A DNA stretch of 55,977 nt from Prevotella sp. (GCA_017483805.1 JAFUUL010000060.1:1-55977), one strand, 5' to 3'. Counted from the first letter of the stretch, positions 17,977 to 26,594 are shown. Notes: generated by a model not told the origin, from the letters alone. Made by a program: numbers and translations.

Positions 17977-19497
17977 ATGATTATAAAAGTTCTTCTGACC
18001 ATCATCTTCCTGGTCGTGATGGTGGGCGTGGGCATCTACTCACGCAAGCAGGCCAGCAGTGTCGACGGATTTGTGCTGGGCGGACGCTCGGTGGGCCCCT
18101 GGCTCACGGCCTTTGCCTATGGCACCAGTTATTTCTCGGCAGTGGTCTTCGTGGGCTATGCCGGACAGTTCGGATGGAAATATGGCCTCAGTAGCACGTG
18201 GATTGGCGTGGGCAATGCCGTCATTGGCTCGCTGCTTGCATGGCTCGTCCTGGGGCGGCGCACCAAACTGATGACTCAGCACATTGAGAGCCGCACCATG
18301 CCCGACTTCTTCGGCACCCGCTTCCAGAGTCAGGGCCTGCGCGTGGCGGCCAGCATCATCGCCTTCATTTTCCTGATTCCCTATACGGCAGGCGTCTACA
18401 AGGGCATCTCGACCCTCTTCGAGATGGGCTTCGGCATTCCTTATGAATACTGTGTGGTCATCATGGCCATTCTTACGGCAGTCTATGTCATCCTGGGCGG
18501 CTACAAGGCCACGGCCATGAACGACTTCATTCAGGGCATCATCATGCTCTTTGGCATTGTGGCCGTCATCGTGGCTGTACTGGCATCCAAGGGCGGACTC
18601 ACCGAGGCCGTGACGGCTCTGGCTGCCAAGGCCAGCGATGCCGATCCCAATGTCAACGGTGGCTTTGCCTCGTGGTTCGGCCCCGACCCCTGGGGATTGT
18701 TGGGTGTGGTCATCCTCACCTCGCTGGGCACGTGGGGCCTGCCGCAGATGGTGGGCAAGTTCTATAGCATCACCGACGAGAGTGCCATCCGTCGCGGCAC
18801 CATCATCAGCACCATCTTCGCCTTCATCGTCGCTGGCGGCTGCTATTTCCTCGGCGGTTTCGGACGTCTCTACGACCCCGTGGTGGTCAACGGCAAGACT
18901 GCCTTCGACAGCATCGTGCCCGCCATGCTCGTCACCCTGCCCGACATCCTCATCGCCCTCGTGGTGCTGCTGGTGCTCTCGGCATCCATGTCGACCCTGG
19001 CCTCACTCGTGCTCACCTCGTCGAGCACGATGACGCTCGACCTCATCTATCGCGACAAGAAGTCGCTGGCAGGCGAGGTGGAAGAGGGCACCATCGACGA
19101 TGTGGTGGCCGAGAAGGTGGAACGCCGCAAGGTGGTCATCATGCGTGTGCTCATTGTCTTCTTCATCGCCATCTCACTGCTCATCGCCCTCAACCCGCCC
19201 ACCTTCATTGCCCAACTCATGGGCATCTCGTGGGGTGCTCTGGCCGGTGCCTTCCTGGCTCCGTTCATGATGGGTCTCTACTGGCGTGGCGTCACCACGG
19301 CCAGCGTCTGGGCCTGCTTCATCTGGGGTGTGGGCATCACGGTGGTCAACATGCTGCTGGGCAATCCCATCAACCCCATCAACTGCGGTGCCATCGCCAT
19401 GCTGGGCGGCTTCCCCGTTGTCATCCTGACCAGTCTGCTGACGCCCAAGATGCCACGGGATATCGTCGCCAGAATGTTTGAGTGCTATCGTAAGTAG
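17977..19497 (+). CDS. Sodium:solute symporter (SSS family)
   Basis: A 506-residue inner-membrane transporter with about 13 hydrophobic helices. GFVLGGRSVGPWLTAFAYGTSYFSAVVFVGYAG (SSS helix 1-2 region) and the DFFGTRFQSQGLRVAAS loop place it in the SLC5/PutP family, which couples sodium entry to solute uptake. The substrate is not recognisable. ATG at 17977 is preferred over a TTG at 17953, which lies within the heptanucleotide tract. Confidence 0.9.
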   Translation: MIIKVLLTIIFLVVMVGVGIYSRKQASSVDGFVLGGRSVGPWLTAFAYGTSYFSAVVFVGYAGQFGWKYGLSSTWIGVGNAVIGSLLAWLVLGRRTKLMTQHIESRTMPDFFGTRFQSQGLRVAASIIAFIFLIPYTAGVYKGISTLFEMGFGIPYEYCVVIMAILTAVYVILGGYKATAMNDFIQGIIMLFGIVAVIVAVLASKGGLTEAVTALAAKASDADPNVNGGFASWFGPDPWGLLGVVILTSLGTWGLPQMVGKFYSITDESAIRRGTIISTIFAFIVAGGCYFLGGFGRLYDPVVVNGKTAFDSIVPAMLVTLPDILIALVVLLVLSASMSTLASLVLTSSSTMTLDLIYRDKKSLAGEVEEGTIDDVVAEKVERRKVVIMRVLIVFFIAISLLIALNPPTFIAQLMGISWGALAGAFLAPFMMGLYWRGVTTASVWACFIWGVGITVVNMLLGNPINPINCGAIAMLGGFPVVILTSLLTPKMPRDIVARMFECYRK

Positions 19498-19534
19498 AAA
19501 AAACAGGCAGGGCGAGAAAAAAGTGCCTCGAAAA

Positions 19535-19566
19535 TTTTGCCAGTTGAAAAAATAGTATTACCTTTG
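19535..19566 (+). promoter_or_regulatory. Promoter of tRNA-Ser
   Basis: TTTTG at 19535-19539 and TACCTTTG at 19559-19566 with about 20 bases between. About 90 bases separate it from the mature tRNA; that leader contains an imperfect hairpin around 19625-19648 (CCAAACGAG / CTCGTTGG). Confidence 0.65.
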
Positions 19567-19658
19567 CATCCGCAAAAGCGCAAAGGGAAGGTTAATACTT
19601 CGTAATGACCATTCCTCACGCTCGGCCAAACGAGTTTACTCGTTGGCGCTCGCTAAAT

Positions 19659-19749
19659 GGAAGGTTGGCAGAGTGATCGATCGCGCTGGACTCGAAATCC
19701 GGTATACCCCTTTCGGGTATCGGGGGTTTGAATCCCTCACCTTCCGCCA
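19659..19749 (+). tRNA. tRNA-Ser (anticodon CGA)
   Basis: The acceptor stem GGAAGGT pairs with ACCTTCC. The anticodon arm is CTGGA-CTCGAAA-TCCGG, giving anticodon CGA, and a long variable arm (TATACCCCTTTCGGGTAT) is typical of serine tRNA. T-arm GGGGGTTTGAATCCCTC. Discriminator G; CCA encoded at 19747-19749. Confidence 0.95.
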
Positions 19750-19757
19750 CAAACAGC

Positions 19758-19784
19758 AAAGAGGACTAATCGTTAGTCCTCTTT
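19758..19784 (+). terminator. Terminator of tRNA-Ser
   Basis: AAAGAGGACTAA (19758-19769) pairs perfectly with 19773-19784 with a 3-base loop, followed by TTT: a strong intrinsic terminator. Confidence 0.9.
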
Positions 19785-19812
19785 TTTCGTAAGGATCGTT
19801 GTTGAATACATG

Positions 19813-19851
19813 AAAAGAAGAAGCCGGAACCAATTGCTTGATTCCGGCTTC
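19813..19851 (-). terminator. Terminator of tRNA-Cys
   Basis: Read on the minus strand, GAAGCCGGAA pairs with TTCCGGCTTC (plus positions 19842-19851 and 19820-19829) and is followed by TTCTTTT. It lies just after the 3' end of tRNA-Cys. Confidence 0.85.
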
Positions 19852-19860
19852 ATTCTTCGG

Positions 19861-19932
19861 AGGTGCCTAGCAGATTCGAACTGCTGTAGACGGTTTTGCA
19901 GACCGTTGACTAAGCCACTCATCCAAGGCACC
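19861..19932 (-). tRNA. tRNA-Cys (anticodon GCA)
   Basis: On the minus strand the acceptor stem GGTGCCT pairs with AGGCACC; the anticodon arm ACGGT-CTGCAAA-ACCGT gives GCA; T-arm CAGTTCGAATCTG. The discriminator is U, as expected for cysteine. CCA is not encoded. Confidence 0.95.
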
Positions 19933-20016
19933 GATTAAGCGAGTAAAGAGCGATGCACGCATCAGATCTTTTGAGCGCGAGGTGACTAGACCGGAGGTCA
20001 AGGCACCATCATTTAT

Positions 20017-20044
20017 GATTCGCGATTTGCGATTTGCGACTGCA
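20017..20044. repeat. Heptanucleotide tract (GATTTGC-type) beside the tRNA-Cys promoter
   Basis: GATTCGC, GATTTGC, GATTTGC, GACTGCA: four units, 28 bases, running directly into the minus-strand -7 box at 20043-20050. Confidence 0.75.
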
Positions 20045-20050
20045 AAGGTA
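20043..20050 (-). promoter_or_regulatory. -7 box for tRNA-Cys
   Basis: TACCTTTG on the minus strand, about 110 bases upstream of mature tRNA-Cys. Confidence 0.55.
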
Positions 20051-20061
20051 GTGATAATTTT

Positions 20062-20253
20062 TTATTTTGCCAAATTTTTCCTGTACTTTTTCTCAGTGCA
20101 GTGCTTATTTTCCCCTTTTTGGCGTTTCAACTCCTTCAGCGCACAGCCCTGACAGCCTGCACAGGGGTCTTCTGCCGATGCCTGCAGAAATCGGTAGACG
20201 CGCCAGACGGCATAGGCCACGGAGAGGGCGACGATGACGAGGGCAGTCTGCAT
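20062..20253 (-). CDS. Small Cys-rich membrane protein (FeoB-associated type)
   Basis: A 63-residue protein with one N-terminal transmembrane helix (TALVIVALSVAYAVWRVYRFL) followed by CAGCQGCALKEL and a lysine-rich tail. This layout matches the FeoB-associated Cys-rich membrane protein family, proposed to help ferrous iron uptake. No feoA/feoB is present here; instead it lies 16 bases downstream of the lipid kinase gene and is likely co-transcribed with it. The cysteine trio suggests metal or redox chemistry at the membrane. Confidence 0.75.
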   Translation of the reverse strand: MQTALVIVALSVAYAVWRVYRFLQASAEDPCAGCQGCALKELKRQKGENKHCTEKKYRKNLAK

Positions 20254-20269
20254 ATCGCGCGTACCTATT

Positions 20270-21232
20270 TTATATTATAATCTTGTTGACCACGTTGCTG
20301 ATCTTGTCCACCATCTTGTTGGGCTGGGCGTTGTCTTCCACGGCTTTGGGGTTGATGACGGCCAGCAGGCCCAGCGGCACTATCTCTACGTCAATCTCCT
20401 GTTCCATGCGGATGGGGTCGCCGTCATAGTGCACGGCCCCCGGCTGCTCGCGGTGTATGTGAATCTGGCGGGCCTGAAACCGCTTGATGTGAGTGTTGTT
20501 GTCGAGCGTCTTGGCAAAGAGGTCGACGGCGATGGTCGGAGCCTCGATGACGTTGAAGGGCTCCATCACGATGACATCCAGCAGTCCGTCCTGCATCGAG
20601 GCACCGGGGGCGATGTAGGCATTGTTGCCATACTGGGCGGCATTGGCGCAGGCGATGAGGAAGGCTTTGTAGCGGTGGCGGCCTGTCTCGTCCTGCACAG
20701 TGTAGGTGTCGGGCTTGTAGGAGAGGCTCTCCTTCATCACGTTCTCCACATAGGTGGTCAGCCCGCGCTTGCCCGACTCGGCGAATTTCAGCGAGACGAA
20801 CGCATCGAAGCCCATGCCGCAGGTGCAGAAGAAAGGCTGGTCGTTGATGATGCCGTAGTCGAAATGGTCGGTCTGCCCCATGTTGATGATCTCCAGTGCC
20901 CCTTTCATGTCCATGGGCAGACAGAGATGGCGGGCCAGCCCGTTGCCGGAGCCGCAGGGCACGATGCCCAGGGCCGTCTGGCTATGCACCAGCGAGCGGG
21001 CCACCTCGTTCACGGTGCCGTCGCCGCCTACGGCCACGCAGATGTCGGTGCCGTCGGCCACGCACTGGCTGGCAATGACCGAGGCATGGCCGGCGTATTC
21101 CGTGCGGGCTATCTGCCATTCGAAGCGTGCCGGGTCGATGGTCTGTTCGATGAGTGGCCTGAGCCCTTCTTTCGACTTCGTTCCCGAGATCGGGTTGACG
21201 ATGAACACAATCTTTCTTTTCGATGTTTGCAT
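20270..21232 (-). CDS. Diacylglycerol kinase-family lipid kinase
   Basis: A 320-residue cytosolic or membrane-associated lipid kinase. Motifs: IVFIVNPISGTKSKEG at the N-terminus, the nucleotide loop VAVGGDGTVNEVA (about 66-78) and PCGSGNGLARHL (about 92-103), and VHYDGDPI near the C-terminus. The family phosphorylates diacylglycerol, ceramide or sphingoid bases. The gene is divergent from serine palmitoyltransferase, so a sphingolipid substrate is an attractive inference. The -7 box ends only 4 bases before the ATG. Confidence 0.88.
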   Translation of the reverse strand: MQTSKRKIVFIVNPISGTKSKEGLRPLIEQTIDPARFEWQIARTEYAGHASVIASQCVADGTDICVAVGGDGTVNEVARSLVHSQTALGIVPCGSGNGLARHLCLPMDMKGALEIINMGQTDHFDYGIINDQPFFCTCGMGFDAFVSLKFAESGKRGLTTYVENVMKESLSYKPDTYTVQDETGRHRYKAFLIACANAAQYGNNAYIAPGASMQDGLLDVIVMEPFNVIEAPTIAVDLFAKTLDNNTHIKRFQARQIHIHREQPGAVHYDGDPIRMEQEIDVEIVPLGLLAVINPKAVEDNAQPNKMVDKISNVVNKIII

Positions 21233-21236
21233 AGTG

Positions 21237-21244
21237 CAAATTTA
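21237..21244 (-). promoter_or_regulatory. -7 box of the lipid kinase gene (leaderless arrangement)
   Basis: TAAATTTG on the minus strand is followed by CACT and the ATG at 21232, so the transcript would start at or next to the start codon. Confidence 0.55.
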
Positions 21245-21338
21245 CGAAATTAGTATAGAAAAACGCCGAAATCGACGATAAAAATGCGAAAAACAAACAT
21301 TTATTAGGAAAAATGTGCCCGATTTACGGAATTTTGTG

Positions 21339-21346
21339 TAACTTTG
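21339..21346 (+). promoter_or_regulatory. -7 box of the serine palmitoyltransferase gene
   Basis: TAACTTTG, 37 bases before the ATG at 21384; a TTTACGG sequence sits upstream in the -33 area. Confidence 0.65.
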
Positions 21347-21383
21347 CAGCCTGTAACGAAAAGAAACACCTATAAAACAAGTT

Positions 21384-22571
21384 ATGGGACAATTACAAGA
21401 AAGATACAAGGCGTATCGCATCCCTCAGGAGTTCATGGCCAAGGGGATTTATCCTTACTTCCGCGCGATAACTGGTAAGCAAGGTACGGAAGTGGAGATG
21501 GGAGGCCACAAGGTGCTGATGTTTGGTTCTAATGCCTATACAGGCTTGACGGGCGACCAGCGCATCATTGACAAGGCTAAGGCTGCACTCGATAAGTATG
21601 GCTCCGGTTGTGCTGGCAGCCGTTTCCTGAACGGTACGCTTGACATCCATGTACAGTTAGAGAAAGAGATCGCCGAGTTCATTGGCAAGGACGACTGCCT
21701 GTGCCTCTCGACGGGCTTCAGTGTAAACCAGGGTGTTATCCCCGCTCTGCTGAGCAAGGACGACTTCGTCATCTGCGATGACCGCGACCACGCCAGCATC
21801 GTTGACGGTCGCCGTCTGGCCTTCGCCAAGCAACTGCACTACAAGCACAACGACATGGCCGATCTCGAGCGCGTGCTGAAGAACCTGCCTTACGAGGCCG
21901 TCAAACTGATTGTGGTCGACGGCGTGTTCTCGATGGAGGGCGACTTGGCCAAGTTGCCCGAGATTGTGGAACTGAAGCACAAGTACAACTGCTCGATCAT
22001 GGTCGACGAGGCTCATGGCATCGGCGTCTTCGGACGTCAGGGCCGTGGCGTGTGCGACCATTTCGGCCTGACCGACGAGGTGGACCTGATCATGGGCACC
22101 TTCTCGAAGTCGCTGGCCAGCATCGGCGGATTCATCGCTTCCGACAAGGATACCATCAACTATCTGCGTCACACCTGCCGCACCTACATCTTCTCGGCAT
22201 CCAACACGCCTGCCGCAACGGCAGCCGCCATGGAGGCCCTGCACATCCTGCAGCAGGAGCCCGAGCGCATCGAGAAGTTGTGGAGCGTCACCAACTACGC
22301 CCTGAAGCGCTTCCGCGAGGAGGGCTTCGAGATTGGCGAGACCGAGAGCCCCATCATTCCGCTCTATGTGCGCGATCCTGAAAAGACGTTCCTCGTGACG
22401 GCCCTCGCCTTCAACGCCGGCGTCTTCATCAATCCCGTCATTCCTCCCGCCTGTGCACCTCAGGACACGCTGGTGCGCTATGCACTGATGGCTACTCACA
22501 CTGAAGAGCAGGTGGAGCGTTCTGTCGTGATACTGAAAAAGATATTTATTGAACAAGGCATTATTAAATAA
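21384..22571 (+). CDS. spt: Serine palmitoyltransferase (alpha-oxoamine synthase family)
   Basis: Condenses serine with a fatty acyl-CoA to 3-ketosphinganine, the entry step of sphingolipid synthesis in Bacteroidales. The 395-residue PLP enzyme shows FGSNAYTGLTGD near 52, GSGCAGSRFLNGTLDIHVQLE near 74, DGVFSMEGDLAKLPEI near 179, MVDEAHGIGVFG near 204, and the PLP-lysine loop GTFSKSLASIGGF near 239-251. KBL (threonine catabolism) and BioF belong to the same superfamily; the YGSGCAGSR start, length and lipid-kinase neighbour favour SPT. Confidence 0.85.
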   Translation: MGQLQERYKAYRIPQEFMAKGIYPYFRAITGKQGTEVEMGGHKVLMFGSNAYTGLTGDQRIIDKAKAALDKYGSGCAGSRFLNGTLDIHVQLEKEIAEFIGKDDCLCLSTGFSVNQGVIPALLSKDDFVICDDRDHASIVDGRRLAFAKQLHYKHNDMADLERVLKNLPYEAVKLIVVDGVFSMEGDLAKLPEIVELKHKYNCSIMVDEAHGIGVFGRQGRGVCDHFGLTDEVDLIMGTFSKSLASIGGFIASDKDTINYLRHTCRTYIFSASNTPAATAAAMEALHILQQEPERIEKLWSVTNYALKRFREEGFEIGETESPIIPLYVRDPEKTFLVTALAFNAGVFINPVIPPACAPQDTLVRYALMATHTEEQVERSVVILKKIFIEQGIIK

Positions 22572-22582
22572 TTGCCGGAATA

Positions 22583-22614
22583 TTTGTGTGGGTGCAAAAA
22601 AGTTTGTACCTTTG
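22583..22614 (+). promoter_or_regulatory. Promoter of tRNA-Pro
   Basis: TTTG at 22583-22586 and TACCTTTG at 22607-22614, 20 bases apart; mature tRNA starts 13 bases later. Confidence 0.7.
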
Positions 22615-22626
22615 CACCCGCAAAAT

Positions 22627-22699
22627 CGAGGTGTAGCGCAGTTGGTAGCGTTCCTGGTTTGGGACCAGGCTGTCGCAGGTTCGAGTCCTGTCACCTCGA
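22627..22699 (+). tRNA. tRNA-Pro (anticodon TGG)
   Basis: Acceptor stem CGAGGTG pairs with CACCTCG; the anticodon arm CCTGG-TTTGGGA-CCAGG gives TGG; T-arm GCAGGTTCGAGTCCTGT. Discriminator A; CCA is not encoded. Confidence 0.96.
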
Positions 22700-22709
22700 C
22701 TTCATGTAG

Positions 22710-22739
22710 AAGAGAACTCTCCAAAGTGGGAGTTCTCTT
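22710..22739 (+). terminator. Terminator of tRNA-Pro
   Basis: AAGAGAACTC pairs with GAGTTCTCTT with a 10-base loop, followed by TATATTTTT. Confidence 0.88.
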
Positions 22740-22758
22740 TATATTTTTACGCTAAAAA

Positions 22759-22790
22759 TTTGCAATACACATTTTTTTTCGCTATCTTTG
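22759..22790 (+). promoter_or_regulatory. Promoter of the AraC-type membrane regulator
   Basis: TTTG at 22759-22762 and TATCTTTG at 22783-22790 with 20-base spacing; ATG 22 bases downstream. Confidence 0.7.
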
Positions 22791-22812
22791 CACTCGAATA
22801 CTTAACCATCGT

Positions 22813-25266
22813 ATGAAACAATCGCTCAGATTCATCCATTTGGTGCTATTATGCTTGACGGCAGTGTGGGTTCATGCTGCCGAGCAAGACCGTACGTTCC
22901 GCATCATCAATGCTGCCGACGGACTGGCTGACAATAGCGCTCAGACGGTGGTCTGCACCAAGACGGGGCGAATGATCATCTCGACCATTGGCAACCTCAA
23001 TTTCTACAATGGCAGTAGTTTCACCCACATCGACACCCATCAGGACTTCCAGTACGACCTCCCGTCCTATGGCGGCAACAATCATCTCTATTTCGACCAC
23101 AGCCACCACATCTGGCTGAAGCGCAAGCATATGGTGACCTGCGTGGATCTGATGACCGAGCAGTTCATTGTCAACGTGGACAGCGTGCTGCGTGAGATGG
23201 GATGCCCCGATCCGGCGCTGGACCTCTTCACCGACTCCATCGGCACGTTGTGGGTGCTGACGGAGAAGGGCCTGCTCAACGTAGAGCAGCAGAAGGTCTA
23301 TCCCGTGCTGCCCGGCCGCAATCTGCAGGATATGGAGGTGGTCGGCGAGATGCTGCTGCTCTTCTATGACAACGGCGTGGAGGTGGCCTGCGACCTGCAG
23401 ACAGGGAAGATGCTCCACGAGACCTGTGCCTACGACGAGCAGACCAGTCAGAAATATCCCAACTCTTCGCTCTTGCTCCGCCATGGCAGCGGTTTCTTCC
23501 AGTTGCGCAATGGCGGTCACGATTCCGCACTGCTCTTCTTCAACCTGCAGACACTCCAGTGGCAGATAGTGCTTGAACTGCCCTACCACATGAACAATCT
23601 GGCCATAAAGGGCGACCTGCTCTATATCGCCTCAGAGTATGGCTATTGGGTCTATGGACTGACCGACGGCCATACAGAGCAGATTGCAGAACTCACGCTC
23701 GTCGACGGCTCGAAACTGGGCACCGACTGCAACACCCTGACCTTCGACCGTCAGGGAGGTATGTGGATTGGTACCGAGAAGCGCGGACTGCTCTATGCCC
23801 GCCCCGTGGCCTCGCCCTTCAAGGTCTATCTCTGGGAGAACCCCTTGGCCACCAAGTATGCCGAGTACACCTATCGTCTGGAGCAAAACATCACCGAGTT
23901 CGAGGGCCGACGGGCCAACTGCAAGTTTGAGGACAGCCGTGGCTGGACGTGGATTGGCACCAACTCGGGCCTCTTCCTCTACAAGACGCCTGGCTCCGAG
24001 CCCATCCTGTTCTCCAAGCGCACAGGCTTCTACAACGAAGTCATCCACTCCGTCATAGAGGGCAAGCGCGGCAATATCTGGGTGGCCACGTCCTGCGGTA
24101 TCTCGTGCATCGAGATTGAGAATGGCGAGCCCGTGTTTGTCAATAGTTTCGGCGAGGAAGACAACGTGCCCAGCGAGGCCTTCGTCAACTGCAAGGCTGC
24201 CTGCACCGAGGATAGTCTCATCGTCATGCAGGGCATCGACCACATGGTGGTCTTCCGTCCGCAAGACCTGGATAGTCTCAACATCTGCCGCCCCTATAAA
24301 CTCTACCCCAAACTCATCCATCTGCTGGTCAATGGCACAGGTGTCGACCCCAACGAGGAGGTGGATGGCACGGTGGTCATCACCAAGGCCGTCACCCGCA
24401 GCAAGCACATCTGGCTGAACAGCAACCACAAGAGCGTGTCGCTCATCTTCTCGGGACTCAACTACTACCGCCCGCGCCAGACCTACTATCGGGTGCACCT
24501 GAAGGGCAACGGTCGCGATGAGTGGACTGACTACTCCTATTTCGATGCCCACCATCAGGTGGACGACAAGGGCATGCTGCGCTACTCCATCGTGGGCCTC
24601 GAGGCCGGCGACTACCAGTTGAGCGTGCAGGCCTCGTTGTTCCCCAACCAGTGGGATGACGACGAGACCTATACGTGGGAGATTCACATCAGCAAGCCCT
24701 GGTGGCGCACCACCGGCCTCTATCTGCTCATGGGTGTGCTCATCATCGTGCTCATCATCTACAATCTGGTCTACTATTCGCGCAACACCCGCATGAGGAT
24801 GCGCCGCGACCACGAGGAGAGCGATGTGCTCAGCAAGATTCGTGCCTTCGTGGAGCGCAACGATGCCTTCGAGTCGCAGTTGCTCACGCCTTCCCAGGAC
24901 GATATGCTTGGCGGTCAGACCTCGTCCAACACGCAGTTGCCGCCCGAGTTCATCACTTTGATGGATAAGTTGATGCCCTACATCCGCGACCACCACCACT
25001 CCAACTTCTCGATGAACGACCTCAGCGAGGTGGCGCAGGTGGATCTGGCCGAACTCTATGCCTTGGTCACGCCCCACATCCACAAGAGTCCGCGTGAGAT
25101 GATCCGTCGTGCCCGTCTGGCCAAGGCTGCCGAACTGCTGCGCTCCACCGACCAGTCGGTGGAAGCCATTGCCGACGAGTGTGGCTTCTATACGCCCAAC
25201 TACATGATGGGCAACTTCTTCCGTCTCTACAAGATGACGCCTCGCGAATACCGCGAGCAACGGTGA
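22813..25266 (+). CDS. Membrane-spanning one-component regulator: beta-propeller sensor with AraC-type HTH
   Basis: An 817-residue protein with a signal peptide (residues 1-23), a periplasmic sensor of repeated Reg_prop-like blades (GTLWVLTEKGL, GGMWIGTEKRGLLYA, GWTWIGTNSGLFLY, GNIWVATSCGI), a Y_Y_Y-type domain (about 530-630), a transmembrane helix (about 637-660, LYLLMGVLIIVLIIYNLVYY) and a C-terminal AraC HTH (about 715-817: MNDLSEVAQVDLAELY ... IADECGFYTPNYMMGNFFRLYKMTPREYR). The histidine kinase, ATPase and receiver domains found in hybrid two-component regulators are absent. It should transmit the signal directly from periplasm to DNA. The inducer is unknown. Confidence 0.85.
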   Translation: MKQSLRFIHLVLLCLTAVWVHAAEQDRTFRIINAADGLADNSAQTVVCTKTGRMIISTIGNLNFYNGSSFTHIDTHQDFQYDLPSYGGNNHLYFDHSHHIWLKRKHMVTCVDLMTEQFIVNVDSVLREMGCPDPALDLFTDSIGTLWVLTEKGLLNVEQQKVYPVLPGRNLQDMEVVGEMLLLFYDNGVEVACDLQTGKMLHETCAYDEQTSQKYPNSSLLLRHGSGFFQLRNGGHDSALLFFNLQTLQWQIVLELPYHMNNLAIKGDLLYIASEYGYWVYGLTDGHTEQIAELTLVDGSKLGTDCNTLTFDRQGGMWIGTEKRGLLYARPVASPFKVYLWENPLATKYAEYTYRLEQNITEFEGRRANCKFEDSRGWTWIGTNSGLFLYKTPGSEPILFSKRTGFYNEVIHSVIEGKRGNIWVATSCGISCIEIENGEPVFVNSFGEEDNVPSEAFVNCKAACTEDSLIVMQGIDHMVVFRPQDLDSLNICRPYKLYPKLIHLLVNGTGVDPNEEVDGTVVITKAVTRSKHIWLNSNHKSVSLIFSGLNYYRPRQTYYRVHLKGNGRDEWTDYSYFDAHHQVDDKGMLRYSIVGLEAGDYQLSVQASLFPNQWDDDETYTWEIHISKPWWRTTGLYLLMGVLIIVLIIYNLVYYSRNTRMRMRRDHEESDVLSKIRAFVERNDAFESQLLTPSQDDMLGGQTSSNTQLPPEFITLMDKLMPYIRDHHHSNFSMNDLSEVAQVDLAELYALVTPHIHKSPREMIRRARLAKAAELLRSTDQSVEAIADECGFYTPNYMMGNFFRLYKMTPREYREQR

Positions 25267-25300
25267 AGCGAAGAAGATGTCCTGATTGATCTGACGGTCT

Positions 25301-26536
25301 CTATCTGAGCGTAATCTCCTGGTAGCCCACCAGCCGCCAGGAGCGCTCGCCCGTACCTTTATAGTATACCAGGGCCTGGTAGGTGTTCTCCGTCTCGTAG
25401 AACGAGCCCTCCTCGGGCAGCGGGTGCGTCGTGCCGTCCATGTCCACCAGCAGCAGTTGGTAGTTGTAGTAGCCCAGTTTCTGCATGACCGTGGCGTTGT
25501 ACGATTGACTCGCCTCGTCGTATTCCATCACGTACTGCTCCGGAGCCTCCGTGGCCCATCTTCCGCTCACCACCACCTGACCATCACCGTAATGGCGGGC
25601 AGGCTGCAGGCGATAGTGCACGTAGACGTACTCCGATGTCCGCTCACTCTCATAGTTGTCGCTGTTGCGCAGCAGGAAGGCCCCGTTGGCATCCTCGTCG
25701 TACAGATAGTTGCGGCGCGGCTCGCAGGGCACGGGCAGCGCGTGCCACGTGCGCGTGTCCTCGTCCCATCTCACGGTGGCCAGACCCATGGTGGGGTGGG
25801 TGGGGTCCAGCACCTCAAACTTGTGGTATTCGTTGCCCGCGTCGAATATCAGACCGCGGTTGTACTCCCATTTCAGGCTCTGCGGCATCGTCAGGTTCGG
25901 CTTCACGTTCACCTTCATGTTGTCCTCTCGTCCGTTCTGCATCACCAGGGTCTGAATCTGCTCGTCGGGGCGCGTCACGCGCAGGCTGCCGTAGAGCACC
26001 GTCATCGCCACCTGCTGGTAGCGCGTGTTCAGCCCCAGGTCAGTGTTCGTCGTGGCGCTCAGGCCCACGTTCATCAGCGGCTCCACCACCCTCAACTCCA
26101 CGGTCACGGCCTCCTCGCCGTCCTCGTCGACGATGTGCAGGCGGTAGTTGCCGCTCATCTTCAGTTGGCATTCGCGGTTGGGGAAGGTCAGTTCGTAGTG
26201 CGTGTAGAGCGTCGTCGTGTTCAGCGAGTTCTCATAGTCCTCTATGGGCAGGTCGTTGAAGCCCACCAGCCAGTCGCTGTCGAAGAGCCCCTCCGTGGGC
26301 GTCCAGTCGGGGTTGCAGGGCTCCAGCCGGTAGGTGAACCGCTGGTATCGGTGCGACAGTTCATCGAAGCCGATGGTCAGTCGGTCGTCGCTGTTCAGCG
26401 TCAGGATGGGCAGGGCCTCGAAGTCGTCGTTCACGATGACCTGCAGCCCCTTCACATTGGGGCTCCACACCCGGTGCCACGCCCCTGCCGTCAGCGCAGC
26501 ACCCATCATCAGCACTACAAGTAATACCTTTTTCAT
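25301..26536 (-). CDS. Type IX secretion system plug protein (DUF5103)
   Basis: A 411-residue exported protein with signal peptide (KKVLLVVLMMGAALTAGA). VWSPNVKGLQVIVNDDFEALPILTLNSDDRL, FRYQRFTYRLEPCNPDW-like and VHYRLQPARHYGDGQVVVSGRW segments match the DUF5103 family, whose member plugs the Sov/SprA translocon of the type IX system. Its presence agrees with the T9SS-like tail of the pectate lyase in this window. The start at 26536 is chosen because an ATG nine bases upstream lies inside the -7 box. Convergent with the AraC-type regulator. Confidence 0.8.
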   Translation of the reverse strand: MKKVLLVVLMMGAALTAGAWHRVWSPNVKGLQVIVNDDFEALPILTLNSDDRLTIGFDELSHRYQRFTYRLEPCNPDWTPTEGLFDSDWLVGFNDLPIEDYENSLNTTTLYTHYELTFPNRECQLKMSGNYRLHIVDEDGEEAVTVELRVVEPLMNVGLSATTNTDLGLNTRYQQVAMTVLYGSLRVTRPDEQIQTLVMQNGREDNMKVNVKPNLTMPQSLKWEYNRGLIFDAGNEYHKFEVLDPTHPTMGLATVRWDEDTRTWHALPVPCEPRRNYLYDEDANGAFLLRNSDNYESERTSEYVYVHYRLQPARHYGDGQVVVSGRWATEAPEQYVMEYDEASQSYNATVMQKLGYYNYQLLLVDMDGTTHPLPEEGSFYETENTYQALVYYKGTGERSWRLVGYQEITLR

Positions 26537-26542
26537 CGGGCG

Positions 26543-26550
26543 CAAAGATA
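26543..26550 (-). promoter_or_regulatory. -7 box of the plug protein gene (leaderless arrangement)
   Basis: TATCTTTG on the minus strand ends 6 bases before the ATG at 26536. It is the mirror image of a plus-strand box at 26595-26602 across the heptanucleotide tract. Confidence 0.55.
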
Positions 26551-26556
26551 CGAAAT

Positions 26557-26591
26557 AATTTTGAATTAAGAATTAAGAATTAAGAATTATT
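26557..26591. repeat. Heptanucleotide tract (five AATTAAG-type units) between divergent promoters
   Basis: AATTTTG, AATTAAG three times, AATTATT: 35 bases. It is flanked by inverted copies of CAAAGRTACGAAATAATT that hold the two -7 boxes. Confidence 0.85.
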
Positions 26592-26594
26592 TCG

